This document shows, one piece after another, positions 9,794 to 18,113 of a stretch of DNA of 64,000 bases. The first letter of the stretch is position 1, and each line of letters begins with the position of its first letter. The notes under the pieces are model-generated. The model saw only the letters and a list, made by a program, of their open reading frames with translations, was not told the origin of the DNA and ran no database searches. Source of the DNA: Streptomyces roseolus (GTDB taxonomy: Bacteria > Actinomycetota > Actinomycetes > Streptomycetales > Streptomycetaceae); contig NZ_BMTV01000002.1 in NCBI RefSeq assembly GCF_014649855.1, forward strand, positions 1-64,000, in the 5' to 3' direction. The position numbers and the translations under genes are program-made.

Positions 9794-10651
9794 CTATTTC
9801 CGGTCGTACGTGACCTGGGTCCTATGAGGCGCCTCACCCGCGGACCCCTTTCCGGGCCCCTCGAATGTGACCTGGGCCTCGAAGTTCGCCCGCCGGGTGG
9901 CCCTCCGCAGCGCCCGCAGCAGCGGCCCGCCCACCGTGAGCGTCAGGACCACGGTCAGCACGGCCCGGCCCAGGTCCCAGCCGAGGGAGGTGGCCAGCAC
10001 GTACGCCAGGAAGCGGACCAGGTTCTCGGCCGCCGGCGCCCCCGGCACGAAGGAGATCCCCTGGCCGAGGCCGCCGACCGTCACCCACCCGTACAGATTG
10101 GTGACCGTGCCGTACGCGAACGCCGCCACGAAGCCGTACGCGGCCAGCACCAGCCGCTCCGGGCCGCCCCGCAGTCCCGCCGGCAGCAGGCCCGCCCCCA
10201 TCGCGAACCAGCCCATCGCCAGCATCTGCGTCGGCATCCACGGCCCCACCCCGCCCGTGAGCAGAGCCGACGCGAACATCGTCACCGCCCCCAGGACGAA
10301 GCCGAAGCCCGGCCCGAGGACGCGGCCGCTCAGCACCATCAGGAAGAACATCGGCTCCAGGCCCGCCGTGCCCGCGCCCAGCGGGCGCAGCGCCGCCCCC
10401 ACGGCGGCCAGCACCCCCAGCATCGCGACCGCCTTCGCGTCCATCCCGCAGTCCGCGATCGTCGCCACGACGACGGCGATGAGGAGGGGGAGGATCAGCG
10501 CGAAGAGCCACGGCGCGTCGGCGGCGTGGTCGGTGACGGCGGAGCCGGCGTCCGCGAAGAGCGGCCAGCCGATGCCGGCCAGACCGACGAGGGAGACGAG
10601 GACGAGGGCGGCGACGGAACGCGGCCCCAGCCGGATCGGATGCGTCCTCAC
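9794..10651 (-). CDS. ECF transporter S component, probably cobalamin-specific
   Basis: A 285-residue integral membrane protein with about six hydrophobic segments (for example PWLFALILPLLIAVVVATIA and LGAVTMFASALLTGG). It is the last gene of the riboswitch operon; its GTG at 10651 overlaps the stop of the ATPase gene (GTGA). S components bind the vitamin and give an ECF transporter its specificity. Cobalamin is inferred from the upstream cobalamin riboswitch and the transcobalamin-like partners, not from a binding motif. The C-terminal 25 residues are polar and unusual. Confidence 0.8.
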   Translation of the reverse strand: MRTHPIRLGPRSVAALVLVSLVGLAGIGWPLFADAGSAVTDHAADAPWLFALILPLLIAVVVATIADCGMDAKAVAMLGVLAAVGAALRPLGAGTAGLEPMFFLMVLSGRVLGPGFGFVLGAVTMFASALLTGGVGPWMPTQMLAMGWFAMGAGLLPAGLRGGPERLVLAAYGFVAAFAYGTVTNLYGWVTVGGLGQGISFVPGAPAAENLVRFLAYVLATSLGWDLGRAVLTVVLTLTVGGPLLRALRRATRRANFEAQVTFEGPGKGSAGEAPHRTQVTYDRK

Positions 10652-12411
10652 GCGCGCAGCGCCCCTTCCACCTGCTCGACCGTGAGCCACGGCTCGGGGG
10701 CCAGGATCTTCGCGACCTGCGGGGCGAAGGCCGGGGACGAGACGACGACCTCGGCCGTCGGGCCGTCCGCGACGACCTCGCCGCCGGCGACGATCACCAC
10801 CCGGTCCGCCAGCTCCGCCGCGAGCTCCACGTCGTGCGTGGCCAGCACGATCGCGTGCCCGTCGGCGGCGAGCCCCCGCAGCCGGGTCACGAGCCGGGCC
10901 TTCGCCGCGTAGTCCAGGCCCCGGGTCGGCTCGTCGAGCAGCACCAGCGGGGGCGCCGCCGTCAGCACCACGGCCAGCGCGAGCGCCAGCCGCTGCCCCT
11001 CGGACAGGTCGCGGGGGTGGGTCGCGTCGGCCACCCCCGGTACGAGCTCCGCCACGAGCGCCCGGCAGGTCCCGGGCTCCGCGCCCGCGTCGGCGTCGGC
11101 GGCCGCGCACTCGTCGCCGACGGACTCCGCGTACAGCAGGTCCCTCGGCTCCTGGGGCACCAGGCCCACCTGCCGGATCAGGGCCCGGGGCTCGGTCGCG
11201 TGCGGTACGAGGCCGGAGACGCGGACGGTGCCGGAGGTGGGGGCGATCATGCCGACGAGCGTCGAGAGCAGCGTGGACTTCCCGGCCCCGTTGCGGCCCA
11301 TCAGCGCGACCGTCTCGCCCCGGGCGACCCGCAGGTCGACCCGGCGCAGGGCCTCGACGCGGCCGCGGCGGACCGCGAGGCGGTCGACGTCCACGAGCGG
11401 GGCGTCGGCCCGCGGCGCGGCGACGGGGGCGGACGCGGCGCGGCGCCGCCGGAACAGGGACCTTCCCGCACCCCGCCCCCTCCCGGGACCGGGGGCTCCG
11501 CCCCCGGCCCCCCGCGCATCGAGCACCGGCGGGGCCGGATTCCGGGAAGGGACGGGGCGGGGGAGGAGCCCCGCGGGGCCGCGCCCGGGCTCCCGTTCCG
11601 CCGGCCGCTCCGGCAGCCGCGCCCTCAGCCCGTCCGACCCGCGCCGCGCGTCCCGCACGGTCAGCGGCAGCGGGTCCCACCCGGCGAGGCGCCCCAGAGC
11701 GACCACCGGCGGGTACACGGGGGAGACGGCCATGATCTCCGCCGGTGTGCCGAGGACCGCCTCCGGCAGGAGGAGGACGCGGTCGGCGTACTGGACGACC
11801 CGCTCCAGGCGGTGCTCCGCCATGAGGACCGTCGTGCCGAGGTCGTGGACGAGCCGCTGGAGGACCGCGAGGACGTCCTCCGCCGCCGAGGGGTCGAGCG
11901 CGGACGTCGGCTCGTCGAGGACGAGGACCTTGGGGTGCGTGGTCAGGACGGACCCGATGGCGACCCGCTGCTGCTGGCCGCCGGAGAGCGTGGCGACGGG
12001 CCGGTCGCGGAGGTCCGCGAGGCCCAGCAGGTCCAGGGTCTCCTCGACGCGCCGCCGCATCACGGCGGGGGCGAGGCCGAGGGACTCCATGCCGTAGGCG
12101 AGCTCGTCCTCGACGGTGTCGGTGACGAAGTGCGCGAGCGGGTCCTGCCCGACCGTCCCGACGAGGTCGGCCAGCTCGCGCGGGTGGTGGGTGCGGGTGT
12201 CCCGCCCGTCGACGGTGACCCGGCCCCGCAGCGTCCCGCCGGTGAAGTGGGGGACGAGCCCGGACACCGCCCCCAGCAGGGTCGACTTGCCGACCCCCGA
12301 GGGGCCGACGAGGAGGACCAGCTCGCCCTCAGGGACCGTGAGGTCGACGTCCCGGAGGGTGGGCCCGGCGGCGTCCTCGTACGTCACCGAGACGTTCTCG
12401 AAACGGATCAC
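10648..12411 (-). CDS. ECF transporter ATPase, two ABC domains fused
   Basis: A 587-residue protein with two complete ABC domains, equal to EcfA1 and EcfA2 joined. Domain 1: Walker A GPSGVGKST (about residues 36-44), signature LSGGQQQRV, Walker B VLVLDEPTSALD. Domain 2 (from about residue 315): Walker A GRNGAGKST, a divergent signature LSEGQRLALALA, Walker B LVLLDEPTRGLD. A Pro/Gly/Arg-rich linker of about 80 residues separates them. It powers uptake by the S and T subunits encoded on either side. GTG 12411 overlaps the stop of the T component. Confidence 0.9.
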   Translation of the reverse strand: MIRFENVSVTYEDAAGPTLRDVDLTVPEGELVLLVGPSGVGKSTLLGAVSGLVPHFTGGTLRGRVTVDGRDTRTHHPRELADLVGTVGQDPLAHFVTDTVEDELAYGMESLGLAPAVMRRRVEETLDLLGLADLRDRPVATLSGGQQQRVAIGSVLTTHPKVLVLDEPTSALDPSAAEDVLAVLQRLVHDLGTTVLMAEHRLERVVQYADRVLLLPEAVLGTPAEIMAVSPVYPPVVALGRLAGWDPLPLTVRDARRGSDGLRARLPERPAEREPGRGPAGLLPRPVPSRNPAPPVLDARGAGGGAPGPGRGRGAGRSLFRRRRAASAPVAAPRADAPLVDVDRLAVRRGRVEALRRVDLRVARGETVALMGRNGAGKSTLLSTLVGMIAPTSGTVRVSGLVPHATEPRALIRQVGLVPQEPRDLLYAESVGDECAAADADAGAEPGTCRALVAELVPGVADATHPRDLSEGQRLALALAVVLTAAPPLVLLDEPTRGLDYAAKARLVTRLRGLAADGHAIVLATHDVELAAELADRVVIVAGGEVVADGPTAEVVVSSPAFAPQVAKILAPEPWLTVEQVEGALRA

Positions 12412-13562
12412 GCGGACGGCTCCTCGTGGACGGCGGCACGGGCGGGCGGTACGGGGGCGACGAGGGCGGGCAGCAGGCCGGGGAGGACCGACAGGGCCGG
12501 CCAGAGCGGCAGCTCGGGGGCGATCAGGGGGACGACGCCGGGGTGGAGGGCGGCCGGCGCGTAGCCGTTGGCGTGGATCATGAGGGCCGCCACCGTGACG
12601 CCGGAGGCGGCGACCAGCCAGGAGCGGGGGCCGAAGCGGTCGGGGCGGTAGCGGGTGCGCAGGGTGCGCCGGCCGCCGAGCCGCAGGCCCGCGACGGCCG
12701 CGGCGAGACCGGCGGCGAGCAGCGGGAGCCCGTATCCGGCGCCCTGCGCGGCGAGCAGGCCGTACGAGCCGGCGCAGACGCCGAGGAGGCCGCCGAGCGT
12801 CAGGACGTTCGTGGTGCGGCGGACGCCCGGCGGGACCCGGGCGGTGCGCCCGTACCCGCGCGCGTCCATCGACGCGGCCACGGCGACCGACCGTTCCAGG
12901 GCGCCCTCCAGGACCGGCAGGCCGATCTGGAGGACCGCCCGCACCCCGCCCGTGGGCCGGCCGCGCAGCCGTCGGGCGGTGCGCAGCCGGACGACGTCCG
13001 CGACCAGGTTCGGCGCGAAGGTCATCGCCACGACGACGGCGACCCCGGCCTCGTACAGCGCTCCGGGCAGCGACTTGAGGAGCCGCGCCGGGTTGGCGAG
13101 CGCGTTCGCCGCGCCCACGCAGATCAGCAGGGCCGCCAGTTTGAGTCCGTCGTAGAGGGCGAAGACGAGTTGTTCGGCGGTGACCCGGCCGCCCACGCGG
13201 ATGCCCCGGGCCCAGTCGGGCAGGGGGAGTTCGGGGAGGGTGAACAGTTCGTGCGCGCCGGGGATCGGGGAGCCCAGGACGACGGAGAAGACGATCCGGA
13301 GGGCGACGACGAACAGGCCCAGTTTCACGAAGGCGCCGTACGAGCGGGCCCACGGCGCGTCCGTGCGGCGCGCGGCCACCACGTATCCGGCGACGGCGAC
13401 GACCAGGCCGAGCAGCAGCGGGTTGGTCGTGCGGGAGGCGGCGACGGCGAGGCCGAGGGCCCACAGCCACCAGGCGCCGGGGTGCAGCGCGTTGCCCCGG
13501 TCCGCCACGGGCGCCAGGAGGCGCCCCGGCGGGCCGGGGGCGACGGACGGGACCGGGGTCAT
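12408..13562 (-). CDS. ECF transporter T component (EcfT)
   Basis: A 384-residue membrane protein with an N-terminal cluster of helices (WWLWALGLAVAASRTTNPLL, GLFVVALRIVFSVVLG) and the EcfT coupling motif AASMDARGYGRT near residue 235, which docks to the ATPase. Extra C-terminal helices (SWLVAASGVTVAALMI and after) make it longer than the usual 250-270 residues. ATG 13562 overlaps the upstream stop (ATGA). It is the energy-coupling membrane subunit of the predicted cobalamin ECF transporter. Confidence 0.88.
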   Translation of the reverse strand: MTPVPSVAPGPPGRLLAPVADRGNALHPGAWWLWALGLAVAASRTTNPLLLGLVVAVAGYVVAARRTDAPWARSYGAFVKLGLFVVALRIVFSVVLGSPIPGAHELFTLPELPLPDWARGIRVGGRVTAEQLVFALYDGLKLAALLICVGAANALANPARLLKSLPGALYEAGVAVVVAMTFAPNLVADVVRLRTARRLRGRPTGGVRAVLQIGLPVLEGALERSVAVAASMDARGYGRTARVPPGVRRTTNVLTLGGLLGVCAGSYGLLAAQGAGYGLPLLAAGLAAAVAGLRLGGRRTLRTRYRPDRFGPRSWLVAASGVTVAALMIHANGYAPAALHPGVVPLIAPELPLWPALSVLPGLLPALVAPVPPARAAVHEEPSA

Positions 13563-14257
13563 GCGCGGCGGCGGGACTTCCAGACGGCGGCGCCGCCGAG
13601 CGCGAGGACGGCTCCGCCGCCGACGAGGAGGCCGAGGGACGGGCCGTCGCCGCCGTCGTCCTTCCCGGCGGACGCGGCGGCCGTCCCGTCGGCGGATCCG
13701 GCGGCCGTCTCCTCGGCGGATCCGGGGGGCGCGGCGGAGGCCACGGCCTCGCCGCAGCCCTTCTCCGGGTAGCCGGCGATGCCGCACAGCATCGCGGAGC
13801 CGTCGTAGCGCAGCGGCTCGGCGACGGCGGCGAGGGCGTCGGCGGCCGTGCCCTTCCCGTCGATCCGGGCGCAGCCGGTCGTGGGGGCGGTCTTCGGCGG
13901 GGTCTCGCCGGCGGGGGCGTCCTTCGGGGTGCCGAAGTCGACGACGACCGCGACCCGCTTCGTCCCCGGCGTCTTCTCGACGCCGCCGCAGACCGCGTCG
14001 AAGTCGGGTGCGGAGCTCGGCTTCGCGGCGTCGGCGGAGTCCTCGCTGAGCGCGAAGCGGAAGCCGACGGCGGCGCCGTCGGCGGGCCGGGCGGTCGCCG
14101 GGCCCTGGGTGGCGTACGTCCACTTCCCGGCGCCGGACTCCCAGAACGACCAGTAGCGGTAGCCCGCCGCCTGGGCCGGGGCCGCCGCGCCGAGGGCGAG
14201 CAGCAGTCCGGCGGCGGCGCCGGCCACCGCGCCGGTGGTCCTCTTCCGGAGGGTCAC
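13559..14257 (-). CDS. SCO2322-like surface protein with transcobalamin-like beta domain
   Basis: A 232-residue protein: signal peptide (RKRTTGAVAGAAAGLLLALG, cleavage near AQAAGY), extracytoplasmic domain, then a C-terminal membrane helix (LGLLVGGGAVLALGGAAVW) and KSRRR. The mature N-terminus YRYWSFWESGAGKWTYATQG with following RPADGAAVGFRF resembles the C-terminal beta domain (DUF4430 type) of animal transcobalamin, which has a YW...P-DG...R pattern. Later TAADALAAVAE and CGIAGYPEKGCG also fit that fold. The likely role is binding cobalamin at the surface for the ECF transporter; this is inference. GTG 14257 overlaps the preceding stop. Confidence 0.7.
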   Translation of the reverse strand: MTLRKRTTGAVAGAAAGLLLALGAAAPAQAAGYRYWSFWESGAGKWTYATQGPATARPADGAAVGFRFALSEDSADAAKPSSAPDFDAVCGGVEKTPGTKRVAVVVDFGTPKDAPAGETPPKTAPTTGCARIDGKGTAADALAAVAEPLRYDGSAMLCGIAGYPEKGCGEAVASAAPPGSAEETAAGSADGTAAASAGKDDGGDGPSLGLLVGGGAVLALGGAAVWKSRRRA

Positions 14258-15513
14258 TTCTTGCGGCCGCTCAGGAGGAAGCCGATGCCGACGCCGACGA
14301 CCATGCCGATGCCGATGATCCACCAGACGTCGAAGCCGAGGAACGAGTCGTCCTCCTCGTCCTCCGTGGAGGCGGCGGAGGTGTCGGGGGTCTTCGGGGC
14401 GGGACCGGTGGCGTTGAGCGCCTCGACCAGGTCGACCTTGCCGAACTCGCGGGGGTCGGCCTCCATCGCCCGCGCGGCGAGGATCAGCTGCGCGTAGGCG
14501 GCGGGGCCGGACTCCTTCGCCCAGGGGGCGGCGTTCTGCTCCAGCCACTGGAGCGCGGGCTCGGCGAGCCGGGCGGTGCCGGCGGCGGCGAGGGCGACGA
14601 CGGCGTCGGCGGTGTTGCCGAAGTCCGGCTTCGGCTCGGTCTCGGTGGCGCCCGGCAGCGGCGGGGTGGTCAGGTGGCCGGTCTGCACGAGCGACTTCGC
14701 GAGGTAGGAGGCGCCGTTGAGGGCGGCCCGCTCGACGGTCGGCTCGGAGAGGTCGACGCAGGTCGGGGCCTGCGGCGGGGTGGCCTTGACGGCGGTGATG
14801 CCCTTGCCGAGCCCGGCGAGGGTGGCGGCGGCGGTGGCGTCCGCGTTGGCGGCGAGCCCGCCCTCCTCGTCGGGCTGGTACGCGAAGGCGCCCGGCCCCT
14901 CCTCCTCGGAGCAGGGCAGCGCGAGCGCGAGCAGCGCGTCGTACGGGGTGCGGCCCTCGGCGGAGGTGTACGAGCCGGGCTTGACGCCCGAGGCGGCGAG
15001 CGCGCTGACGACGATCGAGGTGGAGTTGGCGTCGCTGGGGCCGCCGGGGGTGTAGCTCCAGCCGCCGTCCTTGTTCTGCACGCCGCGCAGCCAGCCGTAG
15101 CCGGTCTTGACCGCGGTGTCGATCTTCGTCGGGTCGGCGGCCTCGCGGCGGACCGCGCCGAGCGCCTGGAGGGCGACGGCGGTGGCGTTGGAGTCCCGCA
15201 CGGTCTTCGCGTCGCAGGGCTTGGTGGTGTCCGCGCGGTACGAGGCGAACGAGCCGTCGGCGCACTGCTGGCCGAGCAGCCAGTCGACGGCCTGGTCGGC
15301 GGGCTGGTAGCCGGTGGAGCGCTGGGCGAGGAAGGCGAGCGACTGGCGCCAGACGCCGTCGTACGTCGGGTCGCCCTTGCCGTACAGACCGGGCGGGAGC
15401 GCGGCGGCGGAGGCGCTGGGAGAGGGCGCGGCGGAGGCCGTGCCGGTCGCGGCGGTGCTGAGCACGGCCGCCGCTGCGGTGAGCGCGGCGGCGGCGCGAC
15501 GGACGCTGATCAT
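14254..15513 (-). CDS. Surface-anchored alpha/alpha-toroid protein, intrinsic factor/prenyltransferase-repeat type
   Basis: A 419-residue protein beginning at ATG 15513 after GAGAGGCAACC: signal peptide to about residue 29, then helical repeats with squalene-cyclase-like motifs (DQAVDWLLGQQCADGSFASY, LRGVQNKDGGWSYTPGG), a Ser/Thr/Glu-rich stalk, a membrane helix (VWWIIGIGMVVGVGIGFLL) and a basic tail SGRKK. Such alpha6/alpha6 toroids are also the N-terminal domain of intrinsic factor and transcobalamin. Placed first in the operon behind a cobalamin riboswitch, it is probably the toroid half of a split cobalamin receptor. It is often annotated as prenyltransferase, which is unlikely here. Confidence 0.75.
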   Translation of the reverse strand: MISVRRAAAALTAAAAVLSTAATGTASAAPSPSASAAALPPGLYGKGDPTYDGVWRQSLAFLAQRSTGYQPADQAVDWLLGQQCADGSFASYRADTTKPCDAKTVRDSNATAVALQALGAVRREAADPTKIDTAVKTGYGWLRGVQNKDGGWSYTPGGPSDANSTSIVVSALAASGVKPGSYTSAEGRTPYDALLALALPCSEEEGPGAFAYQPDEEGGLAANADATAAATLAGLGKGITAVKATPPQAPTCVDLSEPTVERAALNGASYLAKSLVQTGHLTTPPLPGATETEPKPDFGNTADAVVALAAAGTARLAEPALQWLEQNAAPWAKESGPAAYAQLILAARAMEADPREFGKVDLVEALNATGPAPKTPDTSAASTEDEEDDSFLGFDVWWIIGIGMVVGVGIGFLLSGRKK

Positions 15514-15559
15514 GGTTGCCTCTCGTGCGGGCACCGGACTCCGGCGCCCCGCGCGGGGC

Positions 15560-15725
15560 CCGCGTCCGGCGCCGTATTCCTCGACGGTGCCGGCGCTCAC
15601 GTCCCGGGGGCAGGGCGTTCCGGCTCGCCGCGCCTCGGGAGGGCGGCTCACGGTTGCGGGTCAGCGCCGGATTCGCACCGGCTTTCCCCTGCTCGGGCAT
15701 GAAGACGACCGGGCCACTGTACCGG
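15560..15725 (-). promoter_or_regulatory. Cobalamin (B12) riboswitch
   Basis: On the minus strand 15689-15648 carries the cobalamin aptamer core: GGGGAAAGCCGGTGCGAATC, CGGCGCTGACC, then the B12-box sequence GACCCGCAACCGTGA (15662-15648). Helical flanks reach from about 15725 to about 15560; both outer borders are estimates. It lies 47 or more bases before the toroid gene and should switch off the five-gene ECF operon when adenosylcobalamin is plentiful. Confidence 0.9.
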
Positions 15726-15759
15726 CCCGTACGGCCCCGTCCGCGGGGTGCGAGCCGCG

Positions 15760-16333
15760 TCACACCGCCACGTACGCCACTGGCTCCGTCCCGGTCACGG
15801 CCTCCGCGCGGCCCGGCTTCACCAGCCGCCGGATGTGGGCCTCGGCCTCGCCGGCGGCGATGTTGCGGGAGCCGTACGGGATGCGGTCCCAGGGCCGGTT
15901 CCACTCCATGCGCTCCGCGAGCTGCCACGGGGTGAGCGGGGCGGCGAGGAGGGCGAGGAGGCCGGCGAGCCGGTCCTCGTGGTGGTCGAGGAGCTCGCGG
16001 ACCCGGCCGGCGGCGTCGGGGAAGGCGTGCTGGTGGGCGGGGAGCACCTCGGCGACGCCGAGCCGCCCGATCCGCTCCAGGGAGTCGAGGGAGTCGCCGA
16101 GGGGGTCGGTGACGGTCTCGTCGTCGGGGTCCTCGTACAGCCCGGCGTGCGGGGAGATCCCGGGGAGGAGGTGGTCGCCGGAGAAGAGCCGGCCGTGGCC
16201 GGGGAGGCCGGCCGGGTGCCGCTCCTCCAGGTGGAGGCAGACGTGGCCGGGGGTCCGGACGGCGCGGAGCCGCCGCCCGGCGAGGTCGAGGAGCTCGCCG
16301 GGGACGATCTCCCGGTCGGGCAGGGCGGCCCCG
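15760..16333 (-). pseudogene. MBL-fold metallo-hydrolase, N-terminus deleted
   Basis: The minus-strand frame ends at a normal stop (15760) and reads upward into LPDREIVPGELLDLAGRRL, VRTPGHVCLHLEE, GRLFSGDHLLPGISPH and LPAHQHAFPDAAGRVRELL: the C-terminal half of a metallo-beta-lactamase-fold hydrolase. The N-terminal half with the zinc motif HxHxDH is missing; the frame breaks at the palindrome 16316-16349, after which the other strand encodes an aldehyde dehydrogenase without its own N-terminus. The substrate is unknown. Inferred to be a deletion product that also lost the promoter. Confidence 0.8.
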
Positions 16334-16349
16334 GGGCCGCCCTGCCCGA
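16316..16349. repeat. 34-bp perfect palindrome at a deletion junction
   Basis: The half TCGGGCAGGGCGGCCCC is followed directly by its exact reverse complement, centre between 16332 and 16333. On one strand it encodes A-A-L-P-E-G of an aldehyde dehydrogenase, on the other A-A-L-P-D-R of the metallo-hydrolase. Both genes stop being recognisable here, so the palindrome marks where they were joined. Confidence 0.85.
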
Positions 16350-17205
16350 GGGCGTCCTGTCGATCCTGCCCGCCGGCCGCGAGGTCAGCGAGTACCCGGT
16401 CGGGCACCCCGGCGTCGACAAGGTCTCCTTCACCGGCTCGGTCGCCGCCGGCAAGCGCGTGATGGAGGTCGCCTCCCGCAACCTCACCCGCGTCACCCTC
16501 GAACTCGGCGGCAAGTCGGCGGCGGTGATCCTCCCGGACGCCGACGTGGCGACCGCCGTCGCCGGGATCGTCCCGGCCGCCTGGATGAACAACGGCCAGG
16601 CGTGCGTGGCCCAGACCCGGATCCTCGCCCCCGGCTCCCGGTACGAGGAGTACGCCGAGGCGTTCTCCGCCGCGGCCTCCGCCCTCGTCGTCGGCGACCC
16701 GCTCGACCCCGCCACCCAGCTCGGCCCGCTCGTCGCCCGCCGCCAGCAGCGGCGCTCCCTCGACTACATCGGCATCGGGCAGGCGGAGGGCGCCAAGCTC
16801 CTCACCGGCGGCGGCCGCCCGGAGGGTCTCGACCGGGGCTGGTACGTCGAGCCGACCCTCTTCGGGGACGTCGACAACGCGGTGCGGATCGCCCGCGAGG
16901 AGATCTTCGGCCCGGTGATCTGCCCCCTGCCGTACGGGGACGAGGCCGAGGCGCTGCGGATCGCGAACGACTCCGACTTCGGCCTCAGCGGCAGCGTCTG
17001 GACCGGCGACGTCGAGCACGGCCTGGACTTCGCCCGCCGCGTCCGCACCGGCACCTTCGACGTCAACACCTTCAGCCTCGACATGCTCGGCCCCTTCGGC
17101 GGCTACAGGAACTCCGGCGTGGGCCGCGAGTTCGGCCCCGAGGGCTTCGGCGCGTACCTGGAGCACAAGACGATCCACCTGCCCGCCGGGTACGGGGACA
17201 ACTGA
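16333..17205 (+). pseudogene. Aldehyde dehydrogenase, N-terminal third deleted
   Basis: About 290 residues of a normally 480-residue NAD-dependent aldehyde dehydrogenase. Recognisable parts: LPEGVLSILPAGREV, PGVDKVSFTGSVAAGKRV, the catalytic glutamate in LELGGKSAAV, the nucleophilic cysteine in NNGQACVAQTR, and EEIFGPVICPLPYGD to the end. The first part, with much of the NAD-binding fold, is absent and replaced by antisense sequence of a metallo-hydrolase, so no active enzyme is expected. The stop overlaps the start of the ferredoxin gene (TGATG), showing they were once one operon. The neighbour kstR suggests the steroid regulon. Confidence 0.82.
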
Positions 17206-17438
17206 TGGGCGACCGCCGGCACGTGGAGGTCGACCGGAGCGTCTGTATCGGCTCCGGCACGTGCGTCGTCCACGCCCCGGACGGCTTCCGCCTCGACGCC
17301 GCCCGCCGGTCCCACCCGGCCCGCCCGGAGGCCGACGCGGGCGAACGGATCCTCGCGGCGGCGGAGGGCTGCCCGGTGGAGGCGATCCTCATCACCCTCG
17401 CGGACGGCGGCGAACCGGTCCACCCGCCGGAGGAGTAG
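17205..17438 (+). CDS. [3Fe-4S]-type ferredoxin
   Basis: A 77-residue ferredoxin. Cys14 and Cys20 in VCIGSGTCVVHAPDGF and Cys56 in EGCPVEAI give the C-x5-C...CP pattern of single-cluster [3Fe-4S] ferredoxins that pass electrons to cytochromes P450. ATG 17205 overlaps the aldehyde dehydrogenase stop. With the dead CYP125 as the obvious former partner, it may now serve another P450 or be unused. Because the operon's upstream part was deleted, its present promoter is unclear. Confidence 0.85.
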   Translation: MGDRRHVEVDRSVCIGSGTCVVHAPDGFRLDAARRSHPARPEADAGERILAAAEGCPVEAILITLADGGEPVHPPEE

Positions 17439-17474
17439 GCCACCCCGGGGCCCGTCGGCGGCCTGTGCCACACT

Positions 17475-17515
17475 CCTCCCCGGTCACAGGGCGAACGGCC
17501 CCGTGACCGGGGAGG
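17475..17515 (+). terminator. 13-bp inverted repeat that includes the next gene's ribosome site
   Basis: CCTCCCCGGTCAC (17475-17487) pairs perfectly with GTGACCGGGGAGG (17503-17515) around a 15-base loop. It follows the ferredoxin stop and could end that transcript. The right arm contains GGGGAGG, the ribosome binding site of the lipoprotein starting at 17524, so the hairpin could also mask it. Confidence 0.65.
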
Positions 17516-17523
17516 GAACACGC

Positions 17524-18099
17524 GTGCAGGGGAAGAGACGGGCCGTTTCGGCGGCCCTGACGGTGGTGCTCGCACTGGGGGCGGCGGGCTGCGGGGCACC
17601 GGACGCGGCGGCGTCGGCGGCCTCCGGCCGGGAGGCCGTTCAGACCGAGATCCGCACCGTCGTCGCCGACGCCGGCCTGCCGGAGTCGGCGACGACGGTG
17701 CCGGGGGAGACGACCCGATCCGCGAGCCCGTCCGCGAGCCCGTCGACGGACCGCGAGCGGGTGGCCCGGCGGATGGCGGACTGCACGGCCGGATGGCAGT
17801 ACATCGGCCCCGCCGTGACCGGATCCCGGGCCGCGTACGACGCGGCGCTCGGCGCCTTGGCCGGGAGGGGCTGGGTGGAGTCCGGGAAGCGGATCGAAGA
17901 GAAGATCGACAAACGGGGCGGCGTCATGACCGGGGCCACGTTCAGGAAGCGGGGCTGGACCCTCGCCGCCCGGCACGCCGCTCCGGAGACGCTCAAGATG
18001 GATTCCGTCTCCCTCGTCGCCACGGAGGACGTGTGCATGGAAGGCTTCACCGAGGAGGAGCTGGACCTTTTGGGCGGGCTCGGGGACGGCACCGGCTGA
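17524..18099 (+). CDS. Putative lipoprotein, unknown function
   Basis: A 191-residue protein beginning at GTG 17524, seven bases after GGGGAGGG. The signal peptide (QGKRRAVSAALTVVLALGA) ends in the lipobox LGAAGC. The body has a Ser/Pro-rich stretch (SASPSASPSTDRERV) and the segment MADCTAGWQYIGPAVTGSRA. The start is placed here rather than at the upstream GTG 17503 because the ribosome site and signal peptide fit. No known domain is recognised. It ends 14 bases before the convergent kstR stop. Confidence 0.72.
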   Translation: MQGKRRAVSAALTVVLALGAAGCGAPDAAASAASGREAVQTEIRTVVADAGLPESATTVPGETTRSASPSASPSTDRERVARRMADCTAGWQYIGPAVTGSRAAYDAALGALAGRGWVESGKRIEEKIDKRGGVMTGATFRKRGWTLAARHAAPETLKMDSVSLVATEDVCMEGFTEEELDLLGGLGDGTG

Positions 18100-18113
18100 C
18101 CCGCCGGCTCCCG

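Noticed and set aside
15748-16332. N-terminal extension of the aldehyde dehydrogenase frame
   Set aside because: The open frame upstream of 16333 is antisense to the metallo-hydrolase and has no dehydrogenase similarity; it only looks like one gene because no stop occurs.
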